This document shows, one piece after another, positions 39,071 to 47,800 of a DNA stretch of 64,000 nt. The notes beneath the pieces were generated by a model that did no database searches, was not told the DNA's origin, and saw only the letters and a program-made list of their open reading frames with translations. This stretch comes from Methylobacter marinus A45. GTDB taxonomy: Bacteria; Pseudomonadota; Gammaproteobacteria; Methylococcales; Methylomonadaceae. The stretch covers positions 2,592,732 to 2,656,731 of the forward strand of contig NZ_KB912877.1 in NCBI RefSeq assembly GCF_000383855.1. The letters run 5' to 3'. How positions within the stretch are numbered: the first letter of the stretch is position 1; each line of letters starts with the position of its first letter. A program made the position numbers and the translations under genes.

Positions 39071-39191
39071 GCTTTTATATTTATTTTATTGGGTAATATA
39101 AAGTTATTAAGTTTTTCTTAATATATTATTATTTCAATAAATAACATGCATAAGTTTTCCCGTTTTCCATCTCTATAAGGAACGAATAAAA

Positions 39192-39683
39192 ATGGGAGTC
39201 AAACCGATAGAATTGCTTGAGACTGATCGACAGCAGCTTCAGCGGCTCATTAAGAAAAGCGCCGATTGGCGGGAGAGCAACCGGGCCGAAACGATCCTGA
39301 TGCTGGCTGACGGATATACCGTCAAGGAAACGGCCGAAAAGCAGCGACTGACTCGGGAAGCGATCCGCGAACGGCGGCGAAAATGGTTAAAAACGGGCTT
39401 CGCCAGTTTGCCCGACAAACCGCGGAGCGGGGCACCGATTAAGCTGACGGATGAGCACCGAAATCAGCTCAAAAGTTGGATTGAAGCAGAGCCATTAACG
39501 GCTCGGGCTCTGTTAAACCGACTGGAAAAAACATTCAGCGTACAGGTCGGCAATACCACTTTGCGGACAGAGTTGAAACGACTGGGCTATGTCTGGAAAC
39601 GGACCGGGTACAGTTTAAAAAAGCATGAGGCCGGCCCAACAAACAAGAGTTTCTGCCGGGAGCAAGCAAGTACGGAACAGTGA
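39192..39683 (+). pseudogene. Truncated IS630-type transposase (N-terminal part)
   Basis: A 163-residue frame whose first about 140 residues closely match the minus-strand copy at 27310-27774 (same MGVKPIELLETDR start, HTH segments and YVWKRTGYSLK end). After the shared YSLK the frame runs into unrelated residues and stops, and no DDE domain follows. AAAAAAG at the break is a possible frameshift site, but I found no catalytic half in the other frames. The pair forms an inverted repeat of about 450 bp around the middle of the polysaccharide locus. Confidence 0.8.
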
Positions 39684-40014
39684 ATTTTAATCAGCCTGTA
39701 TCGATGAAGCAGGCTTGGCATGCGGTTACCGGATCATTCCGCCATGAGCAAAAAGCGGTAAGGTTCTGCGCTCAAGCATTATCAGCTGGTTTTTGCCGTT
39801 AGATGTTTTCGGGGCAATAGCCCGTCTAATGCCAGGGATGACCGGACTACGCTGCTGACGCATTAGCGGATTTTGATTGCACAATGCATGCTTTTTTACC
39901 GAGAGATTGATCAATGACAGTGTCTGCCCAGCAAGCGGCCAGGACTTTAGGGCTGCAGGATGACGATATGAAAACCGTAGCCTTTTTCTTAACGATAATT
40001 AAATCAGATAAATA
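39684..40014. other. Intergenic region after transposase remnant
   Basis: No gene recognised in 331 bases. A minus-strand frame at 39726-39914 has no ribosome binding site and may be transposon debris. The promoter of the fnl genes should lie here, but no clear site is seen. Confidence 0.45.
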
Positions 40015-41031
40015 ATGTTTACTAATAAAACGCTATTGATTACCGGTGGTACCGGCTCGTTCGGCAACGCCGTGCTGGATAGATTTCTTAATACCGACAT
40101 CCAGGAAATCCGCATATTCAGCCGTGACGAAAAAAAGCAGCACGACATGCGGCTTCAGTATAACAATGACAAGATAAAATTTTACATTGGCGATGTGCGT
40201 TCCTTCGACAGCATCAACGCCGCGATGTGCGGCGTCGATTACGTGTTTAGCGCGGCGGCCTTGAAACAAGTCCCTTCTTGCGAGTTTTATCCCATCGAAG
40301 CCGTTAAAACCAATATCCTGGGCACGGAAAACACCCTGAAAGCCGCGATCAAAAATCAGGTTAAAAATGCCATTGTATTAAGCACCGATAAAGCCGTTTA
40401 CCCGATCAACGCGATGGGCATGAGCAAAGCCCTGATGGAGAAAGTGTCCGTCGCGACGTCCCGCAATGTCCCGGCCAACGGACCGGTCATGTGCAATACC
40501 CGTTATGGCAATGTCATGGCGTCACGCGGTTCCGTGATCCCCTTGTTTGTCGAACAGATCAAGTCCGGCGCCCCCTTGACCATTACCGATCCTGAGATGA
40601 CGCGTTTCATGATGTCATTGCCCGATGCGGTTGACCTGGTTCTGTTTGCCTTCGAGCATGGCGTGCAAGGCGATACCTTCGTGCAAAAGGCGCCGGCGGC
40701 AACCGTTTTAACCTTGGCCAAGGCCTTAAAGAAAATTTTTAACGCTAAAAATGAAATTCGTATTTTGGGCACGCGGCACGGCGAGAAAAAGCATGAAGCG
40801 CTGCTGTGCCGGGAAGAGTACATGAAAGCCGAAGATTTGGGCCGGTATTTCAGAATTCCCGCCGATACCCGGGACCTGAATTATGCCAAGTACTTTGAAA
40901 AAGGCGAGCAGGTCCTGTCTCAGGAGCAGGATTACACCTCCGAGAATACGCAGCGACTGGATGTGGAAGGCATGATCGAGTTATTGATGAAGCTTGACTA
41001 TATCAAAGACGAACTCCAGTCGGATTTTTGA
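40015..41031 (+). CDS. fnlA: UDP-GlcNAc 4,6-dehydratase / 5-epimerase (FnlA/CapE-like)
   Basis: A 338-residue extended short-chain dehydrogenase starting the path from UDP-GlcNAc to UDP-N-acetyl-L-fucosamine. The NAD motif is TGGTGSFG, with FSAAALKQVPSCEF and STDKAVYPINAMG. The usual catalytic Tyr is replaced by Met in the M-x3-K pattern (NAMGMSKALMEK), as in CapE and FnlA. It overlaps the next gene by one base (TGATG). Confidence 0.92.
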   Translation: MFTNKTLLITGGTGSFGNAVLDRFLNTDIQEIRIFSRDEKKQHDMRLQYNNDKIKFYIGDVRSFDSINAAMCGVDYVFSAAALKQVPSCEFYPIEAVKTNILGTENTLKAAIKNQVKNAIVLSTDKAVYPINAMGMSKALMEKVSVATSRNVPANGPVMCNTRYGNVMASRGSVIPLFVEQIKSGAPLTITDPEMTRFMMSLPDAVDLVLFAFEHGVQGDTFVQKAPAATVLTLAKALKKIFNAKNEIRILGTRHGEKKHEALLCREEYMKAEDLGRYFRIPADTRDLNYAKYFEKGEQVLSQEQDYTSENTQRLDVEGMIELLMKLDYIKDELQSDF

Positions 41032-42164
41032 TGGCCATGAAAAAAATTATGACGATCGTGGGCACGCGCCCGGAAATCATCAAACTGAGCCGGGTGATTG
41101 CCCAGCTGGAAAAGTACACGGATCATGTTCTGGTTCATACCGGCCAGAACTACGATTATGAACTCAATGAAGTGTTCTTCAAGGAACTGGGAATCCGAAA
41201 ACCCGATTATTTTTTAAATGCGGCCGGCAACAATGCCGCCGAGACCATCGGCAACGTCATCATAAAATCCGACCAGCTGTTAGCCGAAGTATGCCCTGAT
41301 GCGCTGTTGGTCTATGGCGATACCAACAGTTGCTTGTCGGTGATTTCCGCCAAGCGCAGAAAGATCCCTGTGTTTCACATGGAGGCGGGCAATCGCTGTT
41401 TCGATCAACGCGTGCCTGAGGAAATCAACCGGAAAATAGTCGACCATCTCAGCGATATCAATATGACGCTGACCGAACATGCCAGACATTATCTGGTCTC
41501 CGAGGGCGTTCATCCGGAGACGGTGATAAAAACCGGCTCCTCCATGCTGGAAGTGCTGAACCACTATCAGGCCGATATCGAGAAATCGAACGTCCTGGAG
41601 CGGCTTGGACTGGTGCCACGGGAGTTTTTTATCGTCAGTGCGCATCGGGAAGAAAATATCGATTCCGAGGAAAACTTCAACGATCTGCTGGCGTCGTTAA
41701 ACGCGATAGCCGAAAAATACGGCAAAAGAGTCATTGTCTCGACGCATCCGCGTACCCGGAAGAAACTGGAGTCCTTCAAAGGCGGACAATTCAACGCGCT
41801 GATCGAGTTCATGAAACCGCTCGGTTTCTTTGATTACATCTGTCTGCAGAAACAGGCTTTTTGCGCGATTTCCGACAGCGGCACCATTACCGAGGAAGCC
41901 TCGATACTGGGCTTTCCCGCCGTGACCATCCGCCAGGCCCATGAGCGGCCCGAAGGCATGGATGAAGGTACGCTGATCATGTCGGGGCTTAAAGCCGAAG
42001 CCATCATCAATGCGATTGATATCGTCACCGATCAATGGCGCGAGAATCCTAACAGCGTGCATCTCGTCAAGGATTATGACGTGGACAATGTATCCCGCAA
42101 GGTGGTCAGGATCATTGTCAGCTACATCGATTACATCAACAGAACCGTATGGAAGCACTACTGA
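41031..42164 (+). CDS. fnlC: UDP-N-acetylglucosamine/talosamine 2-epimerase (FnlC/CapG-like)
   Basis: A 377-residue GT-B-fold epimerase of the WecB family. Signature stretches are VGTRPEIIKLSRV, HTGQNYDYELNEVFF, VYGDTNSCLS, HMEAGNRCFDQRVPEE and SDSGTITEEASILG. In the company of FnlA and FnlB it should carry out the last step to UDP-L-FucNAc. The ATG at 41031 overlaps the fnlA stop. Confidence 0.92.
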   Translation: MAMKKIMTIVGTRPEIIKLSRVIAQLEKYTDHVLVHTGQNYDYELNEVFFKELGIRKPDYFLNAAGNNAAETIGNVIIKSDQLLAEVCPDALLVYGDTNSCLSVISAKRRKIPVFHMEAGNRCFDQRVPEEINRKIVDHLSDINMTLTEHARHYLVSEGVHPETVIKTGSSMLEVLNHYQADIEKSNVLERLGLVPREFFIVSAHREENIDSEENFNDLLASLNAIAEKYGKRVIVSTHPRTRKKLESFKGGQFNALIEFMKPLGFFDYICLQKQAFCAISDSGTITEEASILGFPAVTIRQAHERPEGMDEGTLIMSGLKAEAIINAIDIVTDQWRENPNSVHLVKDYDVDNVSRKVVRIIVSYIDYINRTVWKHY

Positions 42165-42165
42165 T

Positions 42166-43023
42166 ATGAAAAAAGTGGTGGTATTAGGCAGCGTCGGCAT
42201 GGCAGGCCATATCATGACCGAATACCTGCAGGCGACCGGTGAATATCATGTCCACGGCGTCGCGCGCGAACACGGCCGTTATATCAATAAGAAACTGGAT
42301 GTGCTTGATTTTTCCGGGCTGCAGGACTATCTCAGCGAGGTAAAGCCGGATCGGGTGATTAACTGCATCGGCGTGCTCGTCAGCCAGTCCTCCAATGATC
42401 TGTGCACCGCCATCCAGATCAACAGTTATCTGCCGCATTTTCTTTCCCGGCTGGGCACGGAACTTGGCTTCAAGCTGGTCCATATCAGCACGGACTGTGT
42501 GTTCTCCGGCAAGGATGGCCAGTATCATGAAGATGCCTTCCGGGACGGCAACGACAACTACGCGAGAACCAAAGCGCTGGGCGAAGTCATTAACGATCGC
42601 GATCTGACCATCCGCACCTCCATCATTGGCCCGGAGCTCAAACACAACGGCACCGGCCTGCTGGACTGGTTTTTTAAGCAGCAGGGTGAAATCAAAGGCT
42701 ATTGCAGAGCTTACTGGTCCGGCGTGACGACGCTTGAATTGGCAAAAGCAACCCATGAACTGATCAGGCAGGATCTTACCGGACTTTACCAGTTATGCCC
42801 GGACGAAAAGATATCGAAATATGAATTGCTCAGGCTTTTCGCCCAGGTATGGAATCAGGATATTTCAGTGCAACCTTATGAAAACTATATGGTTGATAAA
42901 AGCCTAGTGTGCACGCGAACTGATTTTAATTACCGCAAACCGGCCTATGAGGCCATGTTGATTGAGCTGCGCGACTGGATGAATGCGCATTCCGACTATT
43001 ATTCCCATTACCGGCTGAGTTAA
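42166..43023 (+). CDS. fnlB: Nucleotide-sugar 4-reductase (FnlB/CapF-type, RmlD family)
   Basis: A 285-residue short-chain reductase related to RmlD. It shows the N-terminal GSVGMAGHIMTEYL, then HISTDCVFSGKDGQY, YARTKALGE and RTSIIGPEL. It lacks the C-terminal cupin of CapF, so it is the FnlB form. It should reduce the 4-keto intermediate made by FnlA. The ATG at 42166, two bases after the fnlC stop, is used. The longer frame runs back into fnlC and is rejected. Confidence 0.9.
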   Translation: MKKVVVLGSVGMAGHIMTEYLQATGEYHVHGVAREHGRYINKKLDVLDFSGLQDYLSEVKPDRVINCIGVLVSQSSNDLCTAIQINSYLPHFLSRLGTELGFKLVHISTDCVFSGKDGQYHEDAFRDGNDNYARTKALGEVINDRDLTIRTSIIGPELKHNGTGLLDWFFKQQGEIKGYCRAYWSGVTTLELAKATHELIRQDLTGLYQLCPDEKISKYELLRLFAQVWNQDISVQPYENYMVDKSLVCTRTDFNYRKPAYEAMLIELRDWMNAHSDYYSHYRLS

Positions 43024-44307
43024 ATGAAAGTACTGTTAATAATTGACGATTACTTGCCCGACAGCATCAAGGTCGGCGCCAAGATGATGCATGAGTTGGC
43101 TGTCGAGTTTGTGGCGCGCGGGAATCAGGTCACCGTGATCACGCCGGATCACAGAATCGGCAAGCGAGCCGAAACAACGGTGCTGGATGGCGTGACCGTC
43201 TGCCGCTTTCGTTCGGGCGAAATCAAAAACGTTGCCAAGGTGAAAAGAGCCGTTAATGAGACGCTGCTTTCCTATAATGCCTGGCGGGCCTATAAAAACC
43301 ACTTCAATAACAACAGGCATGACCTGATTGTTTATTATTCGCCGACCATTTTCTGGGGCAGTCTGGTCAGGAAGCTGAAAAAAAACTGGGGCGCGCCAAG
43401 CTACCTGATTCTGCGGGACTTTTTTCCGCAATGGGTCATTGATAACGGCATTTTGAGCGCCCGCTCGCCGATCACTAAATACTTCCGGTTTTTCGAGTGG
43501 CTCAACTATCAGGCCGCCGATACGATCGCGATCCAATCGCCCGGCAATAAGACCTGGTTTGCCCGGACGACGCAAACCGGCAAGCCTTTGGAGGTGCTGT
43601 ATAACTGGGCCGCCAACGAGCCCGTGCCTTCACGCGGCGGCCATTATCGCGAAGCCCTGGGGCTCAAGGATAAAGTCGTTTATTTTTATGGCGGCAACAT
43701 CGGCCACGCGCAGGACATGATGAATATTGTGCGCCTGGCAAAAAATATGCGGACAGAAACCAGGGCGCATTTTGTCCTGGTCGGCGACGGCGATGAAGTC
43801 GGGCTTGTTCGCAGCGCCATGGCCCGGGAAGGTTTGAACAATATTTCATTGCTGCCCGCTGTTTCCCAGGATGAATTCAAACAGATGCTGGCCGAATTCG
43901 ATGTCGGACTCTTTACGCTTCATCCCGGCCATTCGACCCATAATTTTCCCGGCAAGCTGTTGGGCTACATGGTTCAGCATATGCCCATACTGGGCAGTAT
44001 TAATCCGAATAATGACCTGAAGCCGGCGATAGAAGAAGCGGGGGCCGGCCTGATTACCGTCAATGGTGATGATGAAGGCTTGCTGAACAATGCCTTGACG
44101 CTGCTGCATGATGAAACACTGAGAATTCAGATGGGGAAAAATGCGAACAGGCTCTTGAATGAGCAGTTTTCGGTTGCATCCGCCGTGGACAGAATCACCG
44201 CATTCGCTGTCGGTCATGGGGTCAAGACGGCAAGCAATAGAGCCGCGATACCGGAGAAACCCGAGCCGGCGCCGCTGCATTCAGGTGTATTGGCCAAAAA
44301 CGGTTAA
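43024..44307 (+). CDS. wbuB: Glycosyltransferase, WbuB-like (probable L-FucNAc transferase)
   Basis: A 427-residue GT4 enzyme. Visible are the N-terminal KVGAKMMHELAVEF, YLILRDFFPQWVIDNGI and TIAIQSPGN, and the C-terminal YGGNIGHAQDMMNI, VLVGDGDEV and FPGKLLGYM. This is the WbuB pattern, and WbuB genes lie next to fnlABC in several O-antigen loci, so transfer of L-FucNAc onto a lipid-linked GlcNAc is likely. The start ATG directly follows the fnlB stop. Confidence 0.88.
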   Translation: MKVLLIIDDYLPDSIKVGAKMMHELAVEFVARGNQVTVITPDHRIGKRAETTVLDGVTVCRFRSGEIKNVAKVKRAVNETLLSYNAWRAYKNHFNNNRHDLIVYYSPTIFWGSLVRKLKKNWGAPSYLILRDFFPQWVIDNGILSARSPITKYFRFFEWLNYQAADTIAIQSPGNKTWFARTTQTGKPLEVLYNWAANEPVPSRGGHYREALGLKDKVVYFYGGNIGHAQDMMNIVRLAKNMRTETRAHFVLVGDGDEVGLVRSAMAREGLNNISLLPAVSQDEFKQMLAEFDVGLFTLHPGHSTHNFPGKLLGYMVQHMPILGSINPNNDLKPAIEEAGAGLITVNGDDEGLLNNALTLLHDETLRIQMGKNANRLLNEQFSVASAVDRITAFAVGHGVKTASNRAAIPEKPEPAPLHSGVLAKNG

Positions 44308-44486
44308 AGCCGGCGTTGTCCGGCCCATCTCCTTGTAAACAGACTGCAAACGAGCAACCTATTTCAACAATGGAAAAATCGCCCTGAAGAAAAAAGTGAA
44401 ACCCTTTCCAGTCGGCAGGCCGGCTGATTTTTGTAGAGATTATCTATTTACCCGTCGTACTTTTTAACTTAAGGATTAAACATAAA

Positions 44487-46343
44487 ATGCTATCTGATCA
44501 TCTGTTTGAATATTGGGCAGTATTTGGTGTATCTGCCGCGATTGTTATTTTATTAACTCCATTATTTATAAAACTGGCTCCGCTTGCAGGCCTGATGGAT
44601 GTGCCTGATGAGCGTTGCATTCATAAAAAAATCACGCCATTAGGCGGCGGCGTCATTGTATTCATTGGCTTTAATGTCGCTTGTTATTCGCTTTATCACT
44701 ATTTCTGGCCGGATTTTACCGGCCATCTGGATATCGGCTGGTGGCAGGCTTTTTTCATTTCGTCAGCCATTTTGCTGATTGTCGGTTTAGTGGATGACAT
44801 TGCTGGAATGTCGCCTTTAAACAAACTGGCGGGACAGGCGCTGGCAACGGTTTGCCTTTATTTAATCTCAGGCCATCAATTTAATTTGCTGGGTTTTGAT
44901 TTCGGCTTTTGGGGCGGCATGGTGTTTGTTCTGATCTGGACGCTGGGCATCGTCAATGCGTTTAATTTGATTGATGGCCTGGATGGCTTATGTTCGGGCC
45001 TGGCGATGATCTCCAGTGCCGGCCTGGCGGCTGTGTTCATGTTCCGGGGCGTGCCCGGCGACGCGATGATCTGCCTGGCTCTGGCGGGCGGCTGCGTGGG
45101 CTTTCTGCGTTATAATTTCTTCCCGGCCAAGGTTTTTCTGGGCGATACCGGCAGCATGTTTCTAGGTTTCGCCCTGGCCAGCATCAGCTTGCACGCGGGG
45201 GGCAAGGGCTCATTCTTTGTCATTCTGGCCGCGCCTTTTTTTATTGCCGGCATTCCGATTATCGACACGCTGCTGGCCATCTGGCGCCGTTCAATCCGCA
45301 AGGTACTGGCGCATCGCGACGGCAATCCCGGCGTTAAAATCATGCAGCCGGATAAAGAACACTTGCATCACCGGTTGCTTGATTACGGCCTTAAACAGCA
45401 TCATGTCGCGTTGGTCTTGTATGCGGTCAACATGCTGATTGTCGGTTTGGGGCTGTTTTTCATCATCGCCCAGGAGGCCGCCAACGGCCTGCTTTTCATC
45501 ATTCTGATCACCGCTGTTTATCTGCTGGTTAAATACGTGCTGCAGATCGAGTTATGGGAGACCTCCAGGCTGCTGGCCCGGTCCAACGACAAACCCCGGA
45601 TCACGCGTTTCAAGTTGATATTTTATCCGTTGTTCGATTTGCTGTGGATGTCGCTTTCCGTATGGCTGGCAGGCATGATCGTGCTGTCGGGAAAGCAGCC
45701 GTTTCACGGCATCGGCGACTGGGCTTTCCAGGTGTTTTTATGGGTCATGCCGGTGCTGTCATCGCTATTGATGTCCAAGGTTTACATTAAAATCTGGCGC
45801 AATAGCGTTTTCAGGGACTATCTGTCCTTGATGCTGGCCGTGCTTGTCGGCTGCAGCATTAGCTGGGCACTGGTTTGCCTGCTGACCGGCAATGCGGGCA
45901 TTGCCACGTTTAACCAGTTACTGCTGTTTTGTCTGTTCTCACTGATCGGCGTGATCGGCATACGGACGCCCCATCAAGTCATCAGGGAATGGTGCGCGGT
46001 CAACCATCGGCACAATAAACGCAATGTCTTGATATACGGCGCCGGTACCCATGGCGGTTTATACGTGCGGGAGCGCCATTTAAATCACAGTGTCGAGCTG
46101 GATTCGGTGAATGTGGTCGGCTTTATCGATGACAACAGCCTGTTAAGGCAAAAATATGTTTACGGCAAGGCCGTATTGGGCCAGTTGAGCGATTTCAATG
46201 AGCTGGTTTCAAAGCACCATATCGATGAGGTCATACTGACGACCGCCATTTCAACCGATAACTTATCCAAATTAAAACAGATCGCCGAGCAGCATAAGAT
46301 CAAACTGATGGAATGGCGCGCCTATACTGTTGGCGTTCACTAG
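44487..46343 (+). CDS. WecA-like initiating phosphotransferase fused to a Rossmann domain
   Basis: A 618-residue membrane protein. Residues 1-360 are a polyprenyl-phosphate N-acetylhexosamine 1-phosphate transferase (WecA/MraY family): LVDDIAGM at 101-108, NAFNLIDGLDGL at 157-168, FLGDTGSMFLG and HLHHRLLDYG. Residues about 375-500 carry four more membrane segments. From residue 510 a nucleotide-binding fold follows (VLIYGAGTHGGLYV, VVGFIDDN), like the CoA_binding_3 part of CapD/WbaP-type proteins. WecA itself has about 365 residues and no such extension. The enzyme should start the repeat unit on undecaprenyl phosphate. The role of the added domain is unknown. Confidence 0.9.
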   Translation: MLSDHLFEYWAVFGVSAAIVILLTPLFIKLAPLAGLMDVPDERCIHKKITPLGGGVIVFIGFNVACYSLYHYFWPDFTGHLDIGWWQAFFISSAILLIVGLVDDIAGMSPLNKLAGQALATVCLYLISGHQFNLLGFDFGFWGGMVFVLIWTLGIVNAFNLIDGLDGLCSGLAMISSAGLAAVFMFRGVPGDAMICLALAGGCVGFLRYNFFPAKVFLGDTGSMFLGFALASISLHAGGKGSFFVILAAPFFIAGIPIIDTLLAIWRRSIRKVLAHRDGNPGVKIMQPDKEHLHHRLLDYGLKQHHVALVLYAVNMLIVGLGLFFIIAQEAANGLLFIILITAVYLLVKYVLQIELWETSRLLARSNDKPRITRFKLIFYPLFDLLWMSLSVWLAGMIVLSGKQPFHGIGDWAFQVFLWVMPVLSSLLMSKVYIKIWRNSVFRDYLSLMLAVLVGCSISWALVCLLTGNAGIATFNQLLLFCLFSLIGVIGIRTPHQVIREWCAVNHRHNKRNVLIYGAGTHGGLYVRERHLNHSVELDSVNVVGFIDDNSLLRQKYVYGKAVLGQLSDFNELVSKHHIDEVILTTAISTDNLSKLKQIAEQHKIKLMEWRAYTVGVH

Positions 46344-46353
46344 GTAAAACTGA

Positions 46354-47760
46354 ATGATCTTCTATAGCTTGTTGGCTGTCGTATTATTGTCGCCTTTGCC
46401 TTACGGGGCCAACCGTCCCTGGTCATGGAGCCTGTGCGCCCTGTTGATAGCGCTGTTGGCCATGGCCTGGGCGGTGCGGTTTTTTGTCCAAAAACGGCAA
46501 ACTCCTTTTTTTCGGCATTTCGCTGCGATTGGCGATGCCGCCGTTTTGTTTTTTGTCGCCTTGGTCTGGGCCTGTATGCAAACGACCGGTTATATCTCCG
46601 GGCCGCATCCGTTATGGCAGCTGCAAAATGAACTGTTGAACTTCTCCGCCGGCGCTGTTTCACTGAATCCGGCCGATACGGTGACGTCAATCATGCGCCT
46701 GCTCAGCTATGCGTTGGTGTTCTGGCTGGCCTTATGCTATGGCCAGGACAGCCGCAAGGCCAGAACCGTCTTTTATGGCTTGATGGTGGCCGGTTTTATT
46801 TATGCGGTTTATGGCCTGATTATTCAATTAGGCGATTTCAGAATGGTGCTCTGGCGTGAAAGGTCTTATGCCGGTTCCGTCTCCTCGACTTTTATCAATC
46901 GCAACCATTTTGCGACATTTGCGGGGTTAACGCTGCTTTGCTCGCTGGCTTTGCTCAGCGAACGCATGCAAACCATGGGGGAATACAATCTGTCCGGCAA
47001 TCTGGGTAAACAGCGCTTTATCGAGAACCTGATCACCCGGGCCTGGTTTCCCTTGCTGGCTTTTTTCACCATCGGTTCGGCATTAATCCTGTCATACTCG
47101 CGCGGCGGATTTTTGAGTGTCAGTCTAGCGCTGTTGGCGTTTTTGTTGCTCTTTTATGTCAACCCCCGTACCCGTAACAAAAATACCTTGATAATATTCG
47201 GTTCCCTGATCCTGTTTGGCGCGATCATTTTTTTCGTCAGCAGCGAGGCGTTGCTTGATCGTTTCGGCCGCCTCGACGAGGAAAGCAAAATCAGAACGAC
47301 GGTCTATGATTTGACCTGGAACAGTATTTTGAGCAATCCCTGGGTAGGTTTCGGATTGGGCAGTTACGAGGAGGCATTTCACTTGTACCAGAGCATGGAT
47401 ATCAGCGGAAACGAAGTAACGCCGATGATTCATGACTACGCGCATAACACATATCTGGAAGCTGTTTTTGAACTGGGTTTGCCGGCGGCCCTGGCGTTGT
47501 TTTACGGTTTTGTAAAGATCGCCGGGATTTGTTTTAAAGGCTTTCTGAACAGAAAGAGGGATATGATCTTCCCGGCCATCGGTGTCGCTGCCACGGTTTT
47601 GATCGGGGCTCATTCGTTAATTGATTTCAGCATGCAAATTCCGGCCGTTTCTTATGCTTACGCATTATTGATGGGCGTGGCCTGTGCGCAGTCTTTCAGT
47701 TCTTCCGCCCAGTCCCGTACGCGAAAAGCCAAAAAATGGCCGGATTACGCCGCGGCATAA
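46354..47760 (+). CDS. O-antigen ligase-like membrane protein (Wzy_C)
   Basis: A 468-residue protein with about ten to twelve membrane segments. The opening LLSPLPYGANRPWSWS and the Wzy_C-domain features SYSRGGFLSVSLALLAFL, NPWVGFGLGSYEEAF and HDYAHNTYLEAVFELG (with the important His and Arg residues) fit the WaaL/O-antigen ligase superfamily. A Wzy-like protein is already encoded at 35.1 kb, so this one may be the ligase or a second polymerase. It is the last gene of the locus, 10 bases after the WecA fusion. Confidence 0.88.
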   Translation: MIFYSLLAVVLLSPLPYGANRPWSWSLCALLIALLAMAWAVRFFVQKRQTPFFRHFAAIGDAAVLFFVALVWACMQTTGYISGPHPLWQLQNELLNFSAGAVSLNPADTVTSIMRLLSYALVFWLALCYGQDSRKARTVFYGLMVAGFIYAVYGLIIQLGDFRMVLWRERSYAGSVSSTFINRNHFATFAGLTLLCSLALLSERMQTMGEYNLSGNLGKQRFIENLITRAWFPLLAFFTIGSALILSYSRGGFLSVSLALLAFLLLFYVNPRTRNKNTLIIFGSLILFGAIIFFVSSEALLDRFGRLDEESKIRTTVYDLTWNSILSNPWVGFGLGSYEEAFHLYQSMDISGNEVTPMIHDYAHNTYLEAVFELGLPAALALFYGFVKIAGICFKGFLNRKRDMIFPAIGVAATVLIGAHSLIDFSMQIPAVSYAYALLMGVACAQSFSSSAQSRTRKAKKWPDYAAA

Positions 47761-47800
47761 CCCGGCCATGAGAGGATGATTGATGCGCCGACACCGATGC

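Larger units (their letters stand above)
38689..39191. other. AT-rich intergenic region with repeated regulatory-type sequence
   Basis: No gene in about 500 bases. It holds the 39-base sequence inverted relative to 27891-27929, a TTTCTC-AAGA-GAGAAA palindrome just after it, and a second CRP-like GTGA-N6-TCAC site at 39057-39070, 122 bases before the transposase start. Confidence 0.6.
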
